A stretch of DNA of 5,850 bases. Source: a gamma proteobacterium symbiont of Bathyaustriella thionipta (GTDB taxonomy: Bacteria; Pseudomonadota; Gammaproteobacteria; Chromatiales; Chromatiaceae). Location: contig JAHXHF010000217.1 in assembly GCA_025656895.1 (NCBI GenBank), forward strand, positions 1 through 5,850, written 5' to 3'. Under the pieces are notes generated by a model that saw nothing but the letters and a program-made list of their open reading frames with translations, ran no database searches and was not told the DNA's origin. Shown one piece after another: positions 1-5,825 of the stretch. How positions within the stretch are numbered: position 1 is the stretch's first letter; each line of letters begins with the position of its first letter. The translations under genes and the position numbers were made by a program.

Positions 1-87
1 GGAAAAAGATTTTGTTTCACTGCTTTTGCGTATGGTGGCTTGATGGCTGACTGTCAGGTTGATTTGGATTTCAGTGAAACTTCAGTT
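1..87 (+). repeat. Left arm of an exact 87-base inverted repeat
   Basis: These bases are identical, base for base, to the reverse complement of 5491-5577 (position p pairs with 5578 minus p). Identity stops at 88, where this copy has T and the partner has G. The left limit is unknown because the window begins inside the repeat. The arm carries the last codons of the small ORF and the first 15 codons (43-87) of the hydrolase-like gene found at the other end, here on the plus strand and closed at once by a TGA at 88-90, so it is a non-functional gene fragment. It ends 22 bases before the icd stop codon, and the segment 88-109 shows nothing recognisable. Perfect identity means a very recent duplication, gene conversion, or a technical chimera. 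Confidence 0.93.
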
Positions 88-109
88 TGAAAAGAATATG
101 AGGTAGAAC

Positions 110-1366
110 TTACATATTATCAATCAGAGCCTGCCCAAAACCGGAACAGGACAACTTGCTGGCCCCTTCCATCAGACGCTCCAGATCATAGGTAACCGTC
201 CTGGCGTTAATCGCGCCTTCTTCTGCCTTAATAATCAGGTCGGCGGCTTCAAGCCAGCCCATGTGGCGCAACATCATTTCAGCCGAAAGTATCAGTGAAC
301 TGGGGTTGACCTGGTCTTTGCCGGCATATTTGGGTGCCGTACCGTGAGTTGCCTCAAACATGGCAACACGGTCAGAAAGATTGGCTCCCGGAGCCAGTCC
401 AATGCCGCCTACCTGCGCTGCCAGTGCGTCCGACACATAATCACCGTTCAAATTGAGTGTGGCAATTACATCGTATTCTTTCGGACGCAACAAAATCTGC
501 TGTAAAAAGGCATCCGCAATAGAATCTTTTACGATAATTTCCTTACCGGTTTTCGGATTCCTGAAACTGCACCAGGGACCACCGTCAATTTCCTGTGCGC
601 CGAATTCTTCACGCGCCAGCTGATAACCCCAGTCCTTAAAGGCACCCTCGGTAAATTTCATGATGTTGCCTTTATGTACCAGGGTAACCGATGCACGATC
701 ATTATCAATGGCGTACTGAATGGCCTTGCGTACCAGTCGTTGCGTACCCTCACGAGAAACCGGTTTAATACCAATGCCGGATGTTTCCGGGAAACGAATC
801 TTGCTGACACCCATCTCATCCTGCAGAAAACGGATAACTTTTTTTACTTCATCCGTACCCGCTGCCCATTCGATACCGGCGTAAATATCTTCCGCATTTT
901 CACGAAAAATAACCATATTGGTATGTTGCGGCTCTCTCAACGGGCTGGGAGTTCCCTGAAAATAACGTACCGGACGCAGGCAGACATACAAGTCCAGTTG
1001 CTGGCGCAAAGCCACATTCAATGAGCGAATTCCGCCACCCACCGGTGTGGTCAAAGGGCCTTTGATGGAAACCACAAAATCTTTTACCGCCTGCAAAGTT
1101 TCGTCCGGCATCCATACATCACCACCGTACAGCTTGTTGGCTTTTTCACCGGCATAGATTTCCATCCATTGAATGGACTTTTTACCGCCGTAGGCCTTTT
1201 CAACGGCCGCATCCACCACCCGCATCATGACCGGTGAAATATCCACCCCGATACCATCGCCTTCAATGTAAGGAATGATGGGACAATCCGGTACGTTCAG
1301 GGAATTATCACTGTTCAAACTGATTTTTTCGCCGGTCTGCGGCACCTGTATTTTATCGTAAGCCAT
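110..1366 (-). CDS. icd: NADP-dependent isocitrate dehydrogenase
   Basis: This cytoplasmic TCA-cycle enzyme oxidatively decarboxylates isocitrate to 2-oxoglutarate and makes NADPH. The 418-residue product aligns along its whole length with E. coli Icd (416 aa) at an offset of two. Substrate residues are Ser115, Asn117, Arg121, Arg131 and Arg155; catalytic residues are Tyr162 and Lys232; metal ligands are Asp285, Asp309 and Asp313. Lys346, Tyr347, Tyr393 and Arg397 match the residues that select NADP over NAD. Ser115 corresponds to the serine phosphorylated by AceK in E. coli, so that control is possible, but no aceK is visible here. Homology begins at the ATG at 1366. An in-frame ATG at 1402 has a better Shine-Dalgarno (AGGTGG at 1407-1412) and would add 12 residues (MSPDSSYMDMNN), so the start is uncertain. 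The gene is divergent from rluE, as in E. coli. Confidence 0.97.
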   Translation of the reverse strand: MAYDKIQVPQTGEKISLNSDNSLNVPDCPIIPYIEGDGIGVDISPVMMRVVDAAVEKAYGGKKSIQWMEIYAGEKANKLYGGDVWMPDETLQAVKDFVVSIKGPLTTPVGGGIRSLNVALRQQLDLYVCLRPVRYFQGTPSPLREPQHTNMVIFRENAEDIYAGIEWAAGTDEVKKVIRFLQDEMGVSKIRFPETSGIGIKPVSREGTQRLVRKAIQYAIDNDRASVTLVHKGNIMKFTEGAFKDWGYQLAREEFGAQEIDGGPWCSFRNPKTGKEIIVKDSIADAFLQQILLRPKEYDVIATLNLNGDYVSDALAAQVGGIGLAPGANLSDRVAMFEATHGTAPKYAGKDQVNPSSLILSAEMMLRHMGWLEAADLIIKAEEGAINARTVTYDLERLMEGASKLSCSGFGQALIDNM

Positions 1367-1395
1367 GTTATTCATATCCATGTAAGAAGAATCCG

Positions 1396-1424
1396 GCGAC
1401 ATTCTACCACCTGTGGCATAGTAT
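1396..1424 (+). promoter_or_regulatory. Possible sigma70 promoter for rluE
   Basis: GCGACA (1396-1401) and TAGTAT (1419-1424) each match the sigma70 consensus hexamers at four of six positions and are separated by exactly 17 bases. Transcription would start near 1431, about 23 bases before the rluE ATG. The -35 box lies in the leader or alternative N-terminus of icd. This was found by eye only, and such matches arise by chance. Confidence 0.3.
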
Positions 1425-1453
1425 GCAGAAACCAACAATGAACTCTTTTTTTG

Positions 1454-1996
1454 ATGGCCACCCTGATACTGTTCAATAAACCCTATGGCGTACTGAGTCA
1501 ATTCAGTGGAGAAGCCGAAAATACAACGCTGGCTGCCTATATTCCGAATAAAAAAGTCTATCCGGCCGGGCGCCTGGACAAGGACTCGGAAGGGTTGTTG
1601 TTACTCACCGATGATGGCGGACTGCAGCATCGCTTATCACACCCGGATCACAAAACCTGGAAACGCTACCGGGTACAGGTAGAAGGCCACAGCAGTGCGG
1701 CCGCACTGAAAAAGCTGCGCAAGGGTGTCATGCTTAAAGATGGCCTGACACGTCCGGCAAAAGTCAAAAACATAGCCGCCCCCAAGCCTCTGTGGGCGCG
1801 CAATCCACCCGTCAGATTTCGTAAAAATATTCCTGACTGCTGGCTGGAAATTGAAATTTGTGAAGGCCGTAACCGCCAGGTGCGACGTATGACCGCCGCC
1901 GTAGGCTTACCCACACTCAGACTGATCCGCATGTCGGTAGGTCAGTACCAACTGAATCAGTTGCAGCCGGGCGAATTCAAAATTCTGACCGTATAG
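1454..1996 (+). CDS. rluE: 23S rRNA pseudouridine synthase, RluE type
   Basis: This is an RsuA/RluB/E/F-family pseudouridine synthase. E. coli RluE converts U2457 of 23S rRNA, and that site is assumed here from similarity and gene position. The 180-residue protein opens with ILFNKPYGVLSQF. The catalytic motif is GRLDKDSEGLLLLT, with catalytic Asp42. RNPPVRFRKNIP (116-127) and EGRNRQVRRMTAAVG (137-151) follow, both matching E. coli RluE closely. It lacks the basic extension of roughly 37 residues at the N-terminus of E. coli RluE and has no S4 domain. An upstream in-frame TGA at 1439 forces the start to be TTG 1451 or ATG 1454; ATG is preferred. No clear Shine-Dalgarno precedes it. It is divergent from icd and convergent with the SulP gene. 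Confidence 0.95.
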   Translation: MATLILFNKPYGVLSQFSGEAENTTLAAYIPNKKVYPAGRLDKDSEGLLLLTDDGGLQHRLSHPDHKTWKRYRVQVEGHSSAAALKKLRKGVMLKDGLTRPAKVKNIAAPKPLWARNPPVRFRKNIPDCWLEIEICEGRNRQVRRMTAAVGLPTLRLIRMSVGQYQLNQLQPGEFKILTV

Positions 1997-1998
1997 TC

Positions 1999-2031
1999 TG
2001 CCCATTTGCAAAAAACCAGGAGTCTTGGGCA
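1999..2031. terminator. Weak inverted repeat between convergent genes
   Basis: The 45-base gap between the rluE and transporter stop codons contains TGCCCA (1999-2004) and its exact reverse complement TGGGCA (2026-2031), separated by 21 bases. It could fold on either transcript and act as a weak bidirectional terminator. The stem is only 6 bp, the loop is long and no U-tract follows, so the support is position more than structure. Confidence 0.22.
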
Positions 2032-2041
2032 ACCATGTGGA

Positions 2042-3769
2042 TCAGCACTCTCTAAAAACCAGAGCCTGACAGGTTTTACAAACCTCTTTATCCAGGTGCG
2101 CATAAATGCCGTGAAATGCCTGCGTTTTGGTATCAAAAAAGTGATCATTACCAATCTGTCTGACAAAGCAGGACTTGGCTACAAATTCATACACGGAAGA
2201 TTTGAGACCAACAAAATACAAACCACCACCCAGAGATTTCAGACGATTATTCTCGGATACCAGTGCTTCAGCACCTGCCAGATCAATAAAGTTGATACCA
2301 CTGGCCTCAATCAGAATATGATGAATTCTTTCATTATCCACAATGGCCGCCAGACGCTTCTGAATATGGTTGATCGAACCGAAATAAATCGACATATCAA
2401 TACGGATAATCTTTAACTGCGGGCATTGCTTGAGTGGTTTTTTTGCAATATTGAGCAGTTTTCTTTTCTCGCTTTTCGGGTCACCATCCAGAGACAAGGT
2501 CGGAATATGCGGTGTGGATGTTTTTGCCAGAAACAGGATCAGCGACAGAATAACCCCCAGATAGATGGCAAATTCCAGCTCCAGAAACAAAGTGGCAAAG
2601 AATGTGGTCAGTAAAATAGCCGATTCAGACTTGCTGAAACTGAAAGTCTGGCGAATATGATGAAAATCAATCAGATTATAAGCCACCAGTAAAATAATGC
2701 CGCCCATAGCCGCAATAGGTAAATAGGCCGTCAATGGCGCAATCAACAATACAATAACCATTAAAAACAGCGCCGCAAAAATAGCTGACAGCGGTGTTTT
2801 GGCACCCGCTTCGTAATTGATACCGGAACGGGTAAAAGAACCGGAACCCGCATAGCTGGAAAAGAAACTGCCGAACATATTCGACATGCCCTGACCGATA
2901 AATTCCTGATTGGGATCGATTCTCTGATTGGATTTGGTGGCCACCGCGCGGCTGATTGAAACCGCTTCAATCAAACCCAGTAAGGCCACGGCAAAGGCCT
3001 GCGGAGCCAGTATGCGAATGCTTTCAAAAGAAATATCCGGCATTGACATGGGTGGCAGATGCGCCGGTATTTCGCCCACCAGTTTGATATCCGGGGTAAA
3101 TTGCTTGAAATAAAGAGCCGCGACACTGCCAACAATCATTCCGATCAATAGATTAGGGGATTTCGGCATGAATTTTTTAAAGGCAAGCGCCGTCAATAAA
3201 GTCATAAGCGCGATAATAACCAGATAAATATTAATATCACCTATACCCTGAAAAAGATCCATCCAGGTATGTAGAAAGGATTCACCTTTGGGAACAAACA
3301 CACCGGTAATGTGCTTCATCTGGCTGCTGGCAATCAGAATGGCCGCGCCGGCGGTAAAACCAATCACAACCGTATGCGACACAAAGTTAACCAGAGAACC
3401 CAGCCTCGCCAGACCGAATGAGAACTGATAAACACCGGCAAGAAAGGTCAAGGTCAGCGCCAGATTCACAAATTCAGGCGTACCGGGTTCCGCATAGTTA
3501 CTGATCGCTGAAAAAACAACAATGGAAATGGCGGTTGTCGGCCCTGAAACCAGATGCAGGGAAGATCCGAACAAGGCGGCTATGATCGGCGTCACCATTG
3601 CGGTATACAAGCCGTATTGAGGTGGCAAGCCGGCAATGGTTGCAAAGGCTACACCTTGCGGTAGAACGATAACCGCGCCGGTCAGACCAGCTAGAATATC
3701 GTCTTTAACCGTCTCTTTTGTGGTGAGTTTGAACCAGGCCAGGAAAGGCAAAAATGATGTGAGATTCAT
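2042..3769 (-). CDS. SulP-family anion transporter with STAS domain
   Basis: This is an inner-membrane SulP/SLC26-type transporter of 575 residues. The family carries sulfate, bicarbonate, C4-dicarboxylates and other anions, and the sequence does not settle the substrate. Residues 25-415 form the hydrophobic core. Family motifs are LPQGVAFATIAGLPPQYGLY (36-55), GSSLHLVSGPTTAIS (68-82), LGLIEAVSISRAVA (264-277, with the conserved Glu268) and SGSFTRSGINYEAGAKTPLS (309-328). A cytoplasmic STAS domain follows at about 450-555, with INFIDLAGAEAL at the usual phosphorylation/binding loop. The tail ends in CKTC plus a terminal Cys (564, 567, 575), a possible metal or redox site. The only purine-rich element upstream, AGGAT, is about 15 bases from the ATG, so the ribosome site is weak. 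It has its own 5' region and is apparently monocistronic. BicA-like bicarbonate or sulfate uptake are both possible. Confidence 0.93.
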   Translation of the reverse strand: MNLTSFLPFLAWFKLTTKETVKDDILAGLTGAVIVLPQGVAFATIAGLPPQYGLYTAMVTPIIAALFGSSLHLVSGPTTAISIVVFSAISNYAEPGTPEFVNLALTLTFLAGVYQFSFGLARLGSLVNFVSHTVVIGFTAGAAILIASSQMKHITGVFVPKGESFLHTWMDLFQGIGDINIYLVIIALMTLLTALAFKKFMPKSPNLLIGMIVGSVAALYFKQFTPDIKLVGEIPAHLPPMSMPDISFESIRILAPQAFAVALLGLIEAVSISRAVATKSNQRIDPNQEFIGQGMSNMFGSFFSSYAGSGSFTRSGINYEAGAKTPLSAIFAALFLMVIVLLIAPLTAYLPIAAMGGIILLVAYNLIDFHHIRQTFSFSKSESAILLTTFFATLFLELEFAIYLGVILSLILFLAKTSTPHIPTLSLDGDPKSEKRKLLNIAKKPLKQCPQLKIIRIDMSIYFGSINHIQKRLAAIVDNERIHHILIEASGINFIDLAGAEALVSENNRLKSLGGGLYFVGLKSSVYEFVAKSCFVRQIGNDHFFDTKTQAFHGIYAHLDKEVCKTCQALVFREC

Positions 3770-3862
3770 TGAGCTATAAGATTTATCCTAACACCCCGAG
3801 CCCGACTGAAACCTGACCACCCCTCTGGCTTGAGATGCAAAATGGCAAAAAATGGTTGAATA

Positions 3863-3875
3863 GCGATGCAATCGC
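3863..3875. promoter_or_regulatory. Palindrome downstream of the transporter promoter
   Basis: GCGATGCAATCGC is a perfect 5-bp inverted repeat around a 3-base centre. It falls about 12-24 bases after the predicted transcription start of the SulP gene, where a repressor or other dimeric regulator could bind. No known operator is recognised. Confidence 0.2.
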
Positions 3876-3893
3876 GTATTCTCAGGCGCGGGT

Positions 3894-3902
3894 ATTGTAG
3901 CA
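3894..3902 (-). promoter_or_regulatory. Extended -10 element, likely transporter promoter
   Basis: Read on the minus strand this is TGCTACAAT, one mismatch from the extended -10 consensus TGnTATAAT. No good -35 box lies 16-18 bases upstream, as expected for extended -10 promoters. Transcription would begin near 3887 and leave a leader of about 118 bases before the transporter ATG. Confidence 0.4.
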
Positions 3903-3975
3903 TTCAATTGAGTTCTTATAAAGAGCCAGCCTTGTCCAATATGAAATGAGTCTGAAACCCTAGCGGATCGGGATA

Positions 3976-3989
3976 GTACTCCAGAGTAC
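3976..3989. promoter_or_regulatory. GTACTC-CA-GAGTAC palindrome
   Basis: This is a perfect 6+6 base inverted repeat with a 2-base centre, typical in size for a dimeric regulator site. A second, looser repeat (TATGC and GCATA, 3994-4011) follows five bases later. Both lie just before the ribosome site of the small ORF at 4035. No family match is recognised. Confidence 0.2.
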
Positions 3990-4034
3990 ATGCTATGCCT
4001 GATTTTGCATACCACGCCAGGAGGCTTTAGGGTT

Positions 4035-4190
4035 ATGGATGAAACTACTGTAAACAGGCCCACTGTGAGCCTCAAATATAGAGAAATTCAACCTCGCTAC
4101 GAACCCCTGAGTCCGACAGACCTAGTCTTTGATCTGAATCTCACGGTAGGTCTTATACAATCTTCGTACCAGTTCGTATTCGTAGGGTGA
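4035..4190 (+). CDS. Doubtful 51-residue ORF, function unknown
   Basis: The ATG at 4035 is preceded by a perfect AGGAGG (4019-4024) at 10 bases, the strongest Shine-Dalgarno match seen in the window. The predicted product starts MDETTVNRPTVSLKYREIQP, then becomes more hydrophobic. Its last 23 codons run antisense to the 3' end of mlaA (4122-4190), so that half may be only a shadow. No family, signal peptide or clear membrane helix is recognised. It could be a small protein, a leader peptide, or a decayed gene start whose remainder was replaced. The ribosome site is the only real support. Confidence 0.2.
   Translation: MDETTVNRPTVSLKYREIQPRYEPLSPTDLVFDLNLTVGLIQSSYQFVFVG
4057..4071 (-). terminator. 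Possible terminator hairpin after mlaA
   Basis: On the minus-strand transcript GGCUCA-CAG-UGGGCC can form a 6-bp stem (one G-U pair) with a 3-base loop, about 50 bases after the mlaA stop. The following UGUUUA is only partly U-rich. The plus-strand RNA would carry an A-C mismatch instead, which favours the minus direction. Confidence 0.27.
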
Positions 4191-4904
4191 ACCCATTTCA
4201 TAATAGCGAAAACCCACATTATAACGGGCGTCAATGGCCCATAGTGTGGTGTAGGGAACGACCCATTCCCAGGTTTCCGGCTGACCGGCTGCGACCAGGA
4301 ATTTCAGAGTGACCCAGGCGTCAACGGTCAGGCCACCGGTATCACGAAGATTGGATGGCCCCCAAAATGGCAGCACAATGTACGGCCCTTCAGCGACGCC
4401 CCAATAGCCAAGGGTCTGGCCGAAGTCCTCATCCATTTTCGGCAGGTCCATCAATGTCGCCACATCAAACAGACCGAGTACACCCAGGGTGCTGTTAACC
4501 AACAGGCGACCACCGTTATTCGCCGTTCTGCGGGGGCGTAACTGTAAAGCAGAATTGACTGTATCAACAACACTGTCGATATTGGAAAAAAAATTACTGA
4601 CACCGGTTCGCACAAATCCGGGCATTGTATTGGTATAGGCATTCACCACCGGAATCATGACGGCGTCATCAAGACGGGCATTAAAATTATAGGTGGAACG
4701 GTTGAAATCTTCCCATGGGTCATACACATCAATTGGATAAATCACATCATCTTTAACAATTTTATCCACCGAATGCATGGCGATTTGCTCACCGCTTCTG
4801 GTTTCCATGCCTGCACTGCAAGCACCCAGCAACAGACTGATCAGCATATACAGCCAGATAACGTACAGTCTTTTTTTTATCGGCTCAGTTCTCAAGCGGA
4901 TCAC
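4122..4904 (-). CDS. mlaA: Phospholipid-binding lipoprotein MlaA (VacJ)
   Basis: This outer-membrane lipoprotein of the Mla system extracts misplaced phospholipids from the outer leaflet and passes them to periplasmic MlaC for return to the inner membrane. The 260-residue product begins with a lipoprotein signal (basic RLRTEPIKKR, hydrophobic core, lipobox LLGAC, lipidated Cys29). Family motifs follow in order: DPWEDFNRSTYNFN (62-75), PGFVRTGVSNFFSNI (95-109), NSTLGVLGLFDVA (137-149), DEDFGQTLGYWGVAEGPYIV (158-177) and LPFWGPSNLRD (178-188). The GTG start at 4904 lies 20 bases inside the upstream hydrolase-like gene and has no spaced ribosome site. A TTG at 4895 has AGGG eight bases upstream and would give 257 residues with the signal intact, so it may be the true start. 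No mlaB-F genes are in the window, which is common. Confidence 0.95.
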   Translation of the reverse strand: MIRLRTEPIKKRLYVIWLYMLISLLLGACSAGMETRSGEQIAMHSVDKIVKDDVIYPIDVYDPWEDFNRSTYNFNARLDDAVMIPVVNAYTNTMPGFVRTGVSNFFSNIDSVVDTVNSALQLRPRRTANNGGRLLVNSTLGVLGLFDVATLMDLPKMDEDFGQTLGYWGVAEGPYIVLPFWGPSNLRDTGGLTVDAWVTLKFLVAAGQPETWEWVVPYTTLWAIDARYNVGFRYYEMGSPYEYELVRRLYKTYREIQIKD

Positions 4905-5535
4905 CCTGCCGGAAAAAGTGAATCATGTCATCAACATTATCGCGGTATTCCATATTTCCACAATGACCACCGTAGGGGTATATGCTAGCTCGACCCGGAA
5001 ACATTTCACGCAGTATTTCAATTTCACCCGGCAACAGAATCGGATCATCAGCATTGTGCATCAGGCCGATTTTGTCACTGCTCTGCAGATAGTCGCCTAT
5101 ACTGCTGAGGCTGGATTCATCAATCAGTTGTTCACGCGTGATAGCGGAAATTTTGTTCAGGAAATAGGGAAAATAAATCTCATTGATATAATCGCTAAAA
5201 CTGGTACGAAACCCGACCTTGAGAAAATCTGTTGTAGAGCTGGTACTGCTTAACACCGCGTCACCGGGCACAATGTAATTCAGGTGTTTGTATACATCAC
5301 TGGTAAAGATCATGTTCATTGATGACAGGCGAAAAGCCATACCGATCAACGCCTGCATATCATACTCTGACGGGTCCAGTTCACGGTATGCCAGATACAG
5401 AAACTCGCTATCCAGCTTGCTCTGCGGGTGCTGGCTGTAAAAACCGGAGAACGCATCAGTTACTTTCTTGAAATAGGCATTGATATGATCAACTGAAGTT
5501 TCACTGAAATCCAAATCAACCTGACAGTCAGCCAT
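4885..5535 (-). CDS. Alpha/beta hydrolase-like protein, C-terminal half only
   Basis: The 216-residue protein resembles the cap and C-terminal part of an alpha/beta hydrolase. IGLMHNADDPILLP (156-169) looks like the strand and loop with the acid residue (Asp163 or Asp164). FPGRASIYPYGGHCGNM (179-195) carries the likely catalytic His191, and a final helix VDDMIHFF follows. No GxSxG nucleophile elbow is present, and the open frame runs only about 27 codons upstream of this ATG before a stop, so the N-terminal half is missing. It is either a truncated, probably inactive gene or a remnant. The ATG at 5535 shares one base with the stop of the preceding small ORF (TGATG), which suggests coupling; TTG 5601 is a less likely start. 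The 3' end overlaps mlaA by 20 bases, implying co-expression and perhaps a lipid substrate (inference). The first 15 codons are duplicated exactly at 43-87. Confidence is high for coding and moderate for family. Confidence 0.72.
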   Translation of the reverse strand: MADCQVDLDFSETSVDHINAYFKKVTDAFSGFYSQHPQSKLDSEFLYLAYRELDPSEYDMQALIGMAFRLSSMNMIFTSDVYKHLNYIVPGDAVLSSTSSTTDFLKVGFRTSFSDYINEIYFPYFLNKISAITREQLIDESSLSSIGDYLQSSDKIGLMHNADDPILLPGEIEILREMFPGRASIYPYGGHCGNMEYRDNVDDMIHFFRQGDPLEN

Positions 5536-5577
5536 CAAGCCACCATACGCAAAAGCAGTGAAACAAAATCTTTTTCC
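5491..5577 (-). repeat. Right arm of the exact 87-base inverted repeat
   Basis: This is the reverse complement of window positions 1-87 without a mismatch. It spans the last 14 codons of the small ORF and codons 1-15 of the hydrolase-like gene. As the reading frames continue through it in both directions, this is probably the original locus and the left arm the copy. The base beyond the right limit (5578) cannot be compared because its partner would lie outside the window, so the repeat may be longer. Confidence 0.93.
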
Positions 5578-5750
5578 CGTGCTTTGCCCGGACTGGGCCA
5601 AAGCCTGATAAAATCATCCGACAGTGCGGCGTTGGCAATCAGTCTTCTCACATCTGAAAAGGCAAAACTGGTTCGACCTTTTACCCTATGTCGTCTTTCA
5701 GGATCGGCTTTTATGCGATCGGCATAAACCCAGGTAAGCGTTGTTGCCAT
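5535..5750 (-). CDS. Small unrecognised ORF upstream of hydrolase
   Basis: The ATG at 5750 gives 71 residues beginning MATTLTWVYADRIKADPERR and ending FVSLLLRMVA. An adjacent ATG at 5753 or a GTG at 5786 are alternative starts, and none has a good Shine-Dalgarno. The protein is rich in Arg and Lys in its first half, has no signal peptide or membrane helix, and matches no family I recognise. Its TGA overlaps the ATG of the hydrolase-like gene (TGATG), an arrangement typical of translational coupling, which is the main argument that it is expressed. It has no GxSxG motif, so it is not simply the frameshifted N-terminus of the hydrolase. It could be a genuine small protein, or the start of an unrelated gene fused to the hydrolase remnant by rearrangement. 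Confidence 0.4.
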   Translation of the reverse strand: MATTLTWVYADRIKADPERRHRVKGRTSFAFSDVRRLIANAALSDDFIRLWPSPGKAREKDFVSLLLRMVA

Positions 5751-5796
5751 CATACAAAAGTTGTAACTACTCAGCGAAAATAACACAAAAAAGTGC

Positions 5797-5825
5797 TTGA
5801 CACGATTTTAGCGTTATTTTTACTT
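5797..5825 (+). promoter_or_regulatory. Possible promoter reading out of the window
   Basis: A perfect -35 hexamer TTGACA (5797-5802) is followed after 16 bases by TTTACT (5819-5824), four of six matches to the -10 consensus. It lies in an AT-rich stretch and would drive a plus-strand gene beyond the right edge, divergent from the mlaA cluster. The region 5751-5850 otherwise shows only an 8-base palindrome TTGCGCAA at 5832-5839. Confidence 0.3.

Larger units (their letters stand above)
3770..4121. other. Intergenic region between transporter and mlaA
   Basis: This stretch of about 350 bases has no convincing gene. It should hold the transporter promoter (reading left) and the 3' end of the mlaA transcript. 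Three short inverted repeats are visible: GCGAT-GCA-ATCGC at 3863-3875, GTACTC-CA-GAGTAC at 3976-3989, and TATGC-N8-GCATA at 3994-4011. The reading frames across it look like chance, apart from one small plus-strand ORF with a good ribosome site, listed separately. Confidence 0.6.

Noticed and set aside
674..1115. Open frames in other phases inside icd
   Set aside because: They are shadows of the strongly conserved icd frame and have no signals of their own.
1367..1501. Longer icd reading frame starting at 1501
   Set aside because: It would overlap the start of rluE by 48 bases and the extra residues do not belong to the Icd family; homology begins at 1366.
3788..4075. Minus-strand ORF of 95 codons in the transporter/mlaA gap
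   Set aside because: No good ribosome site, composition like translated non-coding DNA, no recognisable motif, and it overlaps the predicted transporter promoter.
4085..4130. tRNA-like GGTTCG stretch on the minus strand
   Set aside because: No cloverleaf, acceptor stem or anticodon arm can be built around it.
4777..5253. Plus-strand ORF of 158 codons opposite mlaA and the hydrolase-like gene
   Set aside because: It is antisense to two better supported genes, has no ribosome site and resembles no protein family.
1..5577. Composite transposon bounded by the 87-base inverted repeats
   Set aside because: No transposase is present, no target-site duplication can be seen, the arms are pieces of genes and not insertion-sequence ends, and the content is housekeeping genes.
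5535..5601. Upstream extension of the hydrolase-like gene to TTG 5601
   Set aside because: The added 22 residues are not hydrolase-like, a stop lies just upstream, and the ATG at 5535 forms a coupled TGATG junction with the preceding ORF.
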